Positions 5,709-10,536 of a DNA stretch of 10,536 bases are shown in pieces. Position numbers and translations under genes: made by a program. Location: contig PWVH01000063.1 in NCBI GenBank assembly GCA_003563465.1, positions 1-10,536 of the forward strand, written 5' to 3'. The notes below the pieces were generated by a model, which was not told the origin of the DNA, searched no databases, and saw nothing but the letters and a program-made list of their open reading frames with translations. Positions within the stretch are counted from its first letter, which is position 1. Each line of letters opens with the position of its first letter. The DNA is from Coriobacteriaceae bacterium (GTDB lineage Bacteria > Actinomycetota > Coriobacteriia > Anaerosomatales > SLCP01).

Positions 5709-8462
5709 GTGTCTACAGGAACCCCGAATCGCCCTCGCACGCTCTCCATCGTCATACTGGCACTTCTATTCTTCGGCCTGCCCTTCGCGGTTTGGCTGTC
5801 GACGTTTCTGACGGACTACCTGTGGTTTGTCGACGTCGGGCAACGCGATGTCTTCGTCACCATTCTGGTCAGCAGGGTGGCCACGGGTGTGGCGTTCGGA
5901 ATCGTAGTGTTCGCGCTACTCTATGTGAACGCGCGGATTGCACGGGCGATGGCGCCCAGAGCGATACTCACCTCAGTGAGTCAAGATGCCCCACCGCAGT
6001 TCGAGGAAGCTGTGATTCAACTGCGGAGCAAGGCGGGGCCGATAATCGACAAGATCGTGCTTTGGGGGTCGGTCGGTTTCGCATTCTTGATAGGTCTCGC
6101 CATGTCGGCGAATTGGGATGTGATGCGACTGGCACTGGCCGCAGTGCCTTTCGGCGAGTTCGATCCGCAGTTTGGACGCGAGATATCCTTCTACGTGTTC
6201 ACGCTGCCGGCGCTGCGCGTGATAGCCGACTGGCTGACACCGACGCTCATCTTCGTTACGGTGTTCACCGCCGGCGTGCATCTCGTGGACGGAGCGATCC
6301 AGCCCTGGGCTCGGCTAAAGGGCTTCGCGCCGCATGTGAAAGGACACCTCTCGGTGCTCCTTGCCATGATCGTCGCCAGCAAGGCCTTCGATTACTACCT
6401 TAGGGTATTCGAGCTGAACTTCTCGCCTCGCGGGCAGGTGATCGGAGCTTCGTACACGGACATCAACGCTCAGATCCCCGCACTGCGCATATTGATGGCG
6501 ATCGCGGTCGCCTCGACGATCGTGCTGCTCGTCAACATCCGCTACAGGGGCTGGCGTCTGCCGATCATCGCCCTCGGCGTGTGGATAGCTGCCTCGATAA
6601 TCGTCGGGAACGTTTATCCGGGACTGGTGCAGCAGTTCAGGGTGGCCCCTAACGAAGTGGCGGCCGAAGAACCCTACATCGCCCGCAACATCGAGGCCAC
6701 ACGACGCGCCTTCGATATCGAGGACGTAGAGACGCGTCCGTATCCAGCTGCCGAGACGCTTACCGCCGAGGACGTGACCGCCAATCGCACCACTATCGAC
6801 AACGTCAGGCTGTGGGATCCTAGGATCGCGGGCCAGACATACAGGCAGCTGCAGGTCATACGCACCTACTACGAGTTCGCAGATGTCGACATCGACCGCT
6901 ACGAAATCGACGGGCGCATGCGCCAAGTACTCGTCTCCGCACGCGAGCTCGATACTTCTCAGCTAGCCGAGCAGGCGCAGACATGGCTCAACCAGCATCT
7001 CGTCTACACTCACGGTTACGGAATCGTGATCAGCCCGTCGAATGAGTCTGACGCTCGCGGGCTTCCCAACTTCTGGGTGGGCGACATCCCGCCCGAGTCG
7101 ATCGAGGGGCTGGAGGTCGAGCAGCCGGCCGTCTACTTCGGCGAGATGACGGACGACTACGTCATCGTCAACACGGGGATTCCCGAGTTCGACTACCCCG
7201 TGGGCGAAAGCAGGGCAGAGACCATCTACGACGGGAAAGCCGGCGTTCAGGTGGGCTCGTTTCCTCGCCGAAGCGCTTTCGCTCTGCGCTTCGGAGCGCC
7301 ACAGATAATATTCAGCCAATACATCGATTCCGACAGCCGCGTGCTTTTCGATCGAGACTTGCGCACCCGTTTGAGCAAGCTGGCTCCCTGGCTGTCGCTG
7401 GACAGCGATCCGTATCCGGCGCTCATAGACGGGCGCATCTTGTGGATACAGGATGCTTACACGGCCTCCAACCGATATCCGTATTCTGAGTACTTCCGTG
7501 GAGTCAACTACGTGCGCAACTCCGTCAAGGTCACGGTAGACGCTTACGACGGTACGACCACGTTGTGGGGATTCGATCCCGACGACCCGATTCTGCGGGC
7601 GTGGAGCTCGATATTCCCGGGCCTGATCGCCGACGAGGCCGACATCCCCGACGAGGTCCGTCGGCACTTCCGCTATCCCGAAGATCTCTTCAGTCTGCAG
7701 GCCGAAGCCTACAAGACCTATCACATGACCGATCCGCGCGACTTCTACAACAAAGAGGATGCATGGGAGCTGCCTGGTGAGCGAGAAGGCATACCGATGC
7801 AGCCATTTTACGTATTGATGCGTTTGCCCGGCGAGGCGGTAGAGGACTTCCACTTGATTCAGCCGTACACGCCACGTCAACGCAACAACATGATCGGCTG
7901 GATGTCGGCGAAATCCGACCCGGCCGATTATGGCAAGAGGATGGTATACACCTTCCCGCAGGGCCGAGTGATCTTAGGCCCCGAACAGGTAAGTGCCCGC
8001 ATCAACCAAGACGACATCATCGCTCCGCAGCTCACGTTGTGGAGTCAGCGTGGCAGCGACGTGATTTTCGGCAACATGCTGGTAGTACCCCTGGAGGATT
8101 CAATCGTCTACGTCCAGCCGCTATACCTGCAAGCCGAGCAGACCGCCATCCCCGAACTCGTTCGCGTCCTGGTCATCTACGCCGACAAGGTCGAGATGGC
8201 CACCGATCTCGAGGCCGCGCTGCTGGCGGTGTTCGGGGAACGTCCTGATGACGTGACTGACGAACCACGCGACCCCGATCTGCCAGGACTGCCTGCCGAT
8301 GCGGCCCGGGCCCAGGACCTCTACGAGCGAGCCATCGACGCGCAACGCGCGGGAGACTGGGGCGAGTACGGACGGCTCATCGAGGAGCTGGGACGCGTGC
8401 TGCGCGAACTCGCTGGACCGTTCGAGCCCGCGCCTTCGGCCGAGGATACGGTGGCGCCGTGA
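5709..8462 (+). CDS. UPF0182 family large membrane protein
   Basis: A complete 917-residue member of UPF0182 (uncharacterised integral membrane proteins of Actinobacteria, Firmicutes and cyanobacteria). Seven hydrophobic segments lie at about residues 12-36, 48-74, 113-133, 167-192, 212-232, 258-276 and 284-306, followed by a soluble domain of about 600 residues. Family landmarks are FDPQFGREISFYVFTLP (151-167), GASYTDINAQIPALR (246-260), VAPNEVAAEEPYIARNI (312-328), HGYGIV (435-440) and IPEFDYPVGE (491-500). The last 60 residues contain a helical segment (LYERAIDAQRAGDWGEYGRLIEEL, split here only for naming) and a Pro/Glu-rich tail. GTG 5709 is the first possible start after an in-frame stop at 5700-5702; AAGGA at 5691-5695 is a distant SD. 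It lies 57 bases after the HD-GYP gene and may share its transcript. Function unknown; the large domain may be extracytoplasmic. Confidence 0.93.
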   Translation: MSTGTPNRPRTLSIVILALLFFGLPFAVWLSTFLTDYLWFVDVGQRDVFVTILVSRVATGVAFGIVVFALLYVNARIARAMAPRAILTSVSQDAPPQFEEAVIQLRSKAGPIIDKIVLWGSVGFAFLIGLAMSANWDVMRLALAAVPFGEFDPQFGREISFYVFTLPALRVIADWLTPTLIFVTVFTAGVHLVDGAIQPWARLKGFAPHVKGHLSVLLAMIVASKAFDYYLRVFELNFSPRGQVIGASYTDINAQIPALRILMAIAVASTIVLLVNIRYRGWRLPIIALGVWIAASIIVGNVYPGLVQQFRVAPNEVAAEEPYIARNIEATRRAFDIEDVETRPYPAAETLTAEDVTANRTTIDNVRLWDPRIAGQTYRQLQVIRTYYEFADVDIDRYEIDGRMRQVLVSARELDTSQLAEQAQTWLNQHLVYTHGYGIVISPSNESDARGLPNFWVGDIPPESIEGLEVEQPAVYFGEMTDDYVIVNTGIPEFDYPVGESRAETIYDGKAGVQVGSFPRRSAFALRFGAPQIIFSQYIDSDSRVLFDRDLRTRLSKLAPWLSLDSDPYPALIDGRILWIQDAYTASNRYPYSEYFRGVNYVRNSVKVTVDAYDGTTTLWGFDPDDPILRAWSSIFPGLIADEADIPDEVRRHFRYPEDLFSLQAEAYKTYHMTDPRDFYNKEDAWELPGEREGIPMQPFYVLMRLPGEAVEDFHLIQPYTPRQRNNMIGWMSAKSDPADYGKRMVYTFPQGRVILGPEQVSARINQDDIIAPQLTLWSQRGSDVIFGNMLVVPLEDSIVYVQPLYLQAEQTAIPELVRVLVIYADKVEMATDLEAALLAVFGERPDDVTDEPRDPDLPGLPADAARAQDLYERAIDAQRAGDWGEYGRLIEELGRVLRELAGPFEPAPSAEDTVAP

Positions 8463-8469
8463 AGCGACT

Positions 8470-8504
8470 GCGCGCGTGAGGCGAGATCGCGCGCGTGAGG
8501 CGAG
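8470..8504. repeat. Two-copy tandem repeat, 19-bp period
   Basis: The 16-base unit GCGCGCGTGAGGCGAG occurs exactly at 8470-8485 and again at 8489-8504, separated by ATC. It begins eight bases after the UPF0182 stop. The CGCGCG cores could pair with each other, but no T-tract follows, so I do not call it a terminator. It could be a duplicated protein-binding site or simply local slippage. Confidence 0.7.
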
Positions 8505-8522
8505 CGGCACTCGACCCTAGGC

Positions 8523-8580
8523 AACCGCTGCGCGCGCACGCCGGTCTCCATTTGGCAAGAACTGGCGCTTGCGAGCGGTT
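8523..8580. repeat. Nested inverted repeats just upstream of the rlpA-like promoter
   Basis: AACCGCT (8523-8529) is exactly complementary to AGCGGTT (8574-8580), and within it GCAAG (8555-8559) pairs with CTTGC (8568-8572). The outer right arm ends five bases before the -10 hexamer, so it covers the -35 area. It may be an operator or the tail-end hairpin of the UPF0182 transcript. The evidence is the sequence symmetry only. Confidence 0.35.
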
Positions 8581-8582
8581 TC

Positions 8583-8591
8583 TGTTATAGT
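8583..8591 (+). promoter_or_regulatory. Extended -10 promoter of the rlpA-like gene
   Basis: TG-T-TATAGT is an extended -10 element matching TATAAT at five of six bases, in an AT-richer patch of GC-rich non-coding DNA. The -35 match is weak (CTGGCG at 8562-8567, 18-base spacer), which extended -10 promoters tolerate. Predicted transcription start is near 8598, leaving a leader of about 330 nt before the TTG start at 8932. Confidence 0.5.
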
Positions 8592-8597
8592 CGCGCC

Positions 8598-8931
8598 TTG
8601 TTGTTTCAGGATAGTCGCCTGCCAGGGCGTTGCGGCTGCAAGACGATCGGGGTAGCCGCGCGGACCGACGCCCGGGGCGTAAGCAAGAGCCCGATCGGAT
8701 CGGCCGGGTCCGTGCCAAAAGAGGCGCGGGCGACCGAGAGTCTCTCACACAGGAGGTCCACGCCAACAGCATACTCGCATGCTAGCGGCATGAGGCGACG
8801 GCCGTTCGGCCCCCGTGCCCGTGCGAGGCAGCTACAACCGCTCCACCCGTTCGCAATCTTTCAAGGATTCTTTTGTGCCCGGATGCCTCCGCGCCCGTCG
8901 CCAGCAATGTCCCCGGACTCGGAGGTCCTAA
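8598..8931 (+). promoter_or_regulatory. Long structured 5' leader of the rlpA-like gene (candidate riboswitch, class unknown)
   Basis: No convincing gene lies in these 334 bases. A nine-pair helix (8658-8666 with 8707-8715, one G-U pair) encloses two five-pair hairpins. These are ACGCC/GGCGT (8668-8672/8676-8680) and CCGAT/ATCGG (8691-8695/8699-8703), both with the loop CGG, joined by AAGCAAGAGC; together they form a three-way junction. Upstream, GCGGCT (8632-8637) can pair with AGCCGC (8654-8659), competing with the last two bases for the large helix. The 3' end holds an SD-masking hairpin (separate entry). A short T-run lies at 8871-8874 after a weak AATC/GATT stem. I did not find the conserved sequence landmarks of c-di-AMP (ydaO), c-di-GMP-I, TPP, SAM or cobalamin riboswitches. 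GC-rich DNA forms helices easily, so this remains a candidate. Confidence 0.4.
8881..8928 (+). promoter_or_regulatory. SD-sequestering hairpin before the rlpA-like start
   Basis: CCTCCG (8886-8891) is exactly complementary to CGGAGG (8920-8925), which holds the ribosome binding site six bases before TTG 8932. Beyond a two-base bulge, GGA (8881-8883) continues the pairing with TCC (8926-8928), giving nine pairs. When formed, this stem would hide the SD. The same masking segment can instead pair with an identical GGAGGTCC at 8752-8759. Confidence 0.5.
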
Positions 8932-9582
8932 TTGAGTTACCACAAGAGGTTCGTCACACCGATGCTCACGGCTTGTGCCGTCATCGGGACTCTCGCTCTC
9001 ACTACCGCGGCGCTATTTGCCACAGGAGTCGTTCCGGCAAACCATGCAGATGCCGCGCCCGCGGCCATCCGGTCGGATGACCTGGGGATCGGACCTAAGG
9101 TCGTCTCCTTAGAAGGCGCGCTCGACCCGGCAGACAAGGTTCCAGTCGCCGAAGAGGCCCAGAAGCCTGATACGATGACCACTGTGCAGGAGCGCGCCAA
9201 GGCGCCTCTGCCTAAGCCGAAACCCAAGCCGAAGCCCGCTTCGAGGCCTACGGCACCGGCAGCCGGGGCGTCCGCGCCCAGCAGGGCCACCGACACCACA
9301 GGCTGGCTGTCGGCGAAGGCTTCCTGGTACGGTCCCGGCTTTTACGGTCGCAATACCGCGAGCGGCGCCGTGCTCACGACCGACATGATGAACGTCGCAC
9401 ACCGGACACTCCCGTTCGGCACGCGCATCCAGTTCGAGTACAAGGGGCGCACCGCGACCGCCGTGGTCAACGATCGCGGCCCGTTCGTGGGCGGCCGCGT
9501 CTTCGATCTCGGTCCCGGTACCGCCGGCGCACTAGGGTTCTCAGGCGTCGGTACCGTGCGCTATCGGATTCTAGGCAGGTAG
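8932..9582 (+). CDS. Secreted RlpA-like double-psi beta-barrel protein
   Basis: A 216-residue exported protein. Residues 1-10 are polar and basic and residues 11-33 hydrophobic. Possible signal cleavage lies near HADAAP (38-43), with anchoring by an uncleaved signal as the alternative. A disordered Pro/Ala/Lys linker with a KP-repeat (94-102) leads to an RlpA-like domain (about 127-214). That domain contains ASWYGPGFYGRNTASG, AHRTLPFGTR with H157, and VVNDRGPFVGGR with D181. The His and Asp are the positions reported as needed for lytic transglycosylase activity in Pseudomonas RlpA, so peptidoglycan cleavage is plausible. There is no SPOR domain, so septal targeting by denuded glycan is not expected. 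TTG 8932 is chosen for GGAGG six bases upstream; the next Met (residue 11) would delete the basic N-terminus of the signal. Single-gene transcript, probably controlled by the long leader and ended by the hairpin after it. Confidence 0.88.
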   Translation: MSYHKRFVTPMLTACAVIGTLALTTAALFATGVVPANHADAAPAAIRSDDLGIGPKVVSLEGALDPADKVPVAEEAQKPDTMTTVQERAKAPLPKPKPKPKPASRPTAPAAGASAPSRATDTTGWLSAKASWYGPGFYGRNTASGAVLTTDMMNVAHRTLPFGTRIQFEYKGRTATAVVNDRGPFVGGRVFDLGPGTAGALGFSGVGTVRYRILGR

Positions 9583-9596
9583 TTATTCGGTCTACA

Positions 9597-9640
9597 GGCG
9601 GCGCCGGTTCTCTCCGCGGGGGACCGGCGCTGCTGCTTTG
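9597..9640 (+). terminator. Probable intrinsic terminator after the rlpA-like gene
   Basis: A strong GC-rich hairpin starts 14 bases after the stop. GCGCCGGT (9601-9608) pairs with ACCGGCGC (9623-9630). Wobble and GC pairs extend the stem to about 14 pairs (9597-9610 with 9621-9634) around a ten-base loop. Only a short T-run (TTT at 9637-9639) follows, so efficiency is uncertain. Confidence 0.55.
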
Positions 9641-9703
9641 GGGTACCTTTATACGTGTCGCGGCGGTTCTTCCCGTCGCCCCCGAGCCGACGGAGGTGTC
9701 TTG

Positions 9704-10045
9704 ATGGCCGAAGAGCGCGGGACCGTCGGGGTCCCGGAGGAGCGCACTGTCATCGACGCTGCAGCCGACCTGTTGCAGACGGTTGTCGACTGGTTACGCG
9801 AAGAGGCGGAGGCGTTACTGCGCGATAAGATCACCTTGCCGCTGCAAAGGCTCGGCCTGACGGTCGCCTCGGCCTGGGCGGCCGCTTTCCTGCTGATCCT
9901 AGGAGTGTGCTTCATCGCGGTGGGCTTACTCCTATTGCTTGCCGAGTGGCTCACGTGGCCCGGGGCATTACTTGCTATAGGAGGCGTGCTGGTACTGGGG
10001 TCGGTGATATTCACCATCATCAAGATGAGGAGCATGCAGCGATGA
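9704..10045 (+). CDS. Holin-superfamily-III / YqjE-like small membrane protein
   Basis: A 113-residue protein. An acidic, amphipathic N-terminal half (helix about 15-45, with VVDWLREEAEALLRDKI) is followed by two hydrophobic segments at about 53-80 and 86-106 and a short basic tail (KMRSMQR). Topology, size and the tryptophan-containing turn between the two membrane helices fit the putative actinobacterial holin / Phage_holin_3_6 family, to which E. coli YqjE also belongs. Most chromosomal members are not phage lysis genes, and no phage genes surround this one. ATG 9704 has GGAGG seven bases upstream (9692-9696); a longer TTG version from 9638 would run into the terminator hairpin and lacks an SD. 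Its stop overlaps the next start as ATGA, so the pair is translationally coupled. Confidence 0.75.
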   Translation: MAEERGTVGVPEERTVIDAAADLLQTVVDWLREEAEALLRDKITLPLQRLGLTVASAWAAAFLLILGVCFIAVGLLLLLAEWLTWPGALLAIGGVLVLGSVIFTIIKMRSMQR

Positions 10046-10269
10046 GCGCCAAGAGCAGCAGGAGTCCCGAACGCACGCTGACGGTAGATGATGTAAGGCG
10101 CCGAGCCGAGGAAGTCCGCGATCTCGCGAAGGCCGAAGCTCGCAAGATCGCTGCGACGGATTCCGCGCAGATCGTAGCGTATGCGGTGGTAGGCGTGCTC
10201 GTGGTTGCCTCTGTTGCCTATTACCTCGGCACGCGGAAGTGCTCGTGCGGTGACATCCGAGCCGAGTGA
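10042..10269 (+). CDS. Small tail-anchored membrane protein, YqjD-like layout
   Basis: A 75-residue product. Residues 13-38 are a highly charged amphipathic helix (TVDDVRRRAEEVRDLAKAEA) and residues 44-63 a membrane segment (IVAYAVVGVLVVASVAYYLG). The tail RKCSCGDIRAE is short and holds two cysteines spaced C-x-C. Size and layout resemble the ElaB/YqjD (DUF883) tail-anchored proteins, and it follows a YqjE-like gene. I see no diagnostic sequence motif, so this is a resemblance in architecture only. ATG 10042 overlaps the preceding stop (ATGA). A longer reading from 9907 would overlap the upstream gene almost fully in another frame, so I rejected it. Likely encodes a membrane-associated partner of the preceding protein. 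Confidence 0.7.
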   Translation: MSAKSSRSPERTLTVDDVRRRAEEVRDLAKAEARKIAATDSAQIVAYAVVGVLVVASVAYYLGTRKCSCGDIRAE

Positions 10270-10536
10270 GATCCTTACGATCGAGCGATTGAGCGTAGGG
10301 ACGGAACGCGTCGAAGCCGTGGTGCGCGTGAACGACCCGGGTTTCATGCGGACATCAGCTGTGCCGGGTGTGGCCGAGGCTGTCCTTCGCGTGCTGCCGG
10401 GGCTCGCGCGCCACAGGTGTGAGTCCCGCTCTCCTCGCGGTGTCGTCGCCGAGATCGCCGACACGGAGACACCGCACCTTCTCGAGCACGTCGCTCTCGA
10501 GCTCATGGCCCTATGTGGTTCGCCGAGGGACCTGAA
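10250..10536 (+). CDS. Protein with cyanophycin-synthetase-like N-terminal domain (5' part, cut by window edge)
   Basis: The frame is open from GTG 10250 to the right edge (95 codons) and overlaps the previous gene by 20 bases. The sequence runs VLPGLARHRCESRSPRGVV, then TPHLLEHVALELMALCG. In cyanophycin synthetases the N-terminal domain has LLPGL-x-x-H-x-C, a G-rich segment, then H-x-x-EHVALELQ-x-LAG, so the match in order and spacing is good (from memory of the family). CphA polymerises Asp-Arg dipeptides into cyanophycin and its N-terminal domain binds the growing chain. Whether the ATP-grasp and Mur-ligase-like catalytic parts follow cannot be seen; a stand-alone domain protein is the alternative. 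A weak SD (GGAAG at 10235-10239) lies ten bases upstream of the GTG. Tight overlap suggests one operon with the two membrane-protein genes. Confidence 0.65.
   Translation, partial: MTSEPSEILTIERLSVGTERVEAVVRVNDPGFMRTSAVPGVAEAVLRVLPGLARHRCESRSPRGVVAEIADTETPHLLEHVALELMALCGSPRDL

Noticed and set aside
6963..7880. 305-codon frame on - inside the UPF0182 gene
   Set aside because: Lies within conserved UPF0182 coding sequence and has no family features of its own.
8598..8931. Known riboswitch class (ydaO c-di-AMP, c-di-GMP-I, TPP, SAM-I, cobalamin, T-box)
   Set aside because: I looked for their conserved strings (for example GGGTGAAT and CAGCTAACC of ydaO, GCAAACC of c-di-GMP-I) and did not find them. 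A covariance-model search could still overturn this.
8598..9080. A 160-codon open frame on + across the rlpA-like leader
   Set aside because: It has no SD, is Arg/Pro/Ser-rich as expected from GC-rich non-coding DNA, and runs out of frame into the well-supported RlpA-like gene.
9650..9655. Possible -10 (TATACG) before the holin-like gene
   Set aside because: Only four of six bases match, and there is neither an extended -10 nor a -35 at proper spacing. The gene may have a promoter here, but I cannot support it.
9649..10506. 285-codon frame on - opposite the small membrane-protein genes
   Set aside because: Ser/Arg/Thr-rich shadow crossing three coupled genes on + and the region just after the terminator.
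1..10536. Prophage, insertion sequence, CRISPR, tRNA or rRNA
   Set aside because: No transposase, integrase, terminal inverted repeats, regularly spaced repeats or tRNA/rRNA signatures are visible. The holin-like protein alone is not evidence of phage.

Overview
The window is GC-rich, densely coded bacterial DNA with short intergenic gaps and frequent GTG/TTG start codons behind GGAGG-type Shine-Dalgarno (SD) sites. The mix of a large UPF0182 membrane protein, a Maf pyrophosphatase, an HD-GYP phosphodiesterase, an actinobacterial-type holin-like membrane protein and a secreted RlpA-like protein suggests Actinomycetota, perhaps an anaerobic Coriobacteriia-related lineage. That placement is an inference; no rRNA or marker gene is present. 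I see no mobile element, CRISPR array, tRNA or rRNA, and the region reads as chromosomal housekeeping and signalling DNA.

Bases 1-1317 hold the 3' end of an amidohydrolase gene and, four bases on, a SAM methyltransferase, both on +. A Maf gene on - converges on the methyltransferase, and the two stop codons share one CTAG. Around 1995-2092 two divergent promoters overlap. The maf promoter appears to start its message at the GTG start codon (leaderless). The + promoter has a perfect TATAAT and drives a HEAT-repeat protein gene followed by an HD-GYP gene, joined by a 4-base overlap. Both proteins begin with what looks like the same roughly 120-residue domain, followed by different effectors (HEAT scaffold versus c-di-GMP phosphodiesterase). 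A complete UPF0182 gene follows after 57 bases.

Bases 8463-8931 are non-coding and the most interesting part. A 19-bp-period tandem repeat and an inverted repeat precede an extended -10 promoter. A leader of about 330 nt then runs to an RlpA-like gene. The leader contains a possible three-way junction. Its SD sequence can be masked by an upstream complementary segment, and an 8-base copy of the SD region earlier in the leader could compete for that segment. This is the layout of a translational riboswitch, and I could not match it to a known class.

After a terminator-like hairpin, three tightly overlapping genes close the window: a holin-superfamily-III/YqjE-like membrane protein, a small YqjD-like tail-anchored protein, and the 5' end of a gene whose product resembles the N-terminal domain of cyanophycin synthetase.
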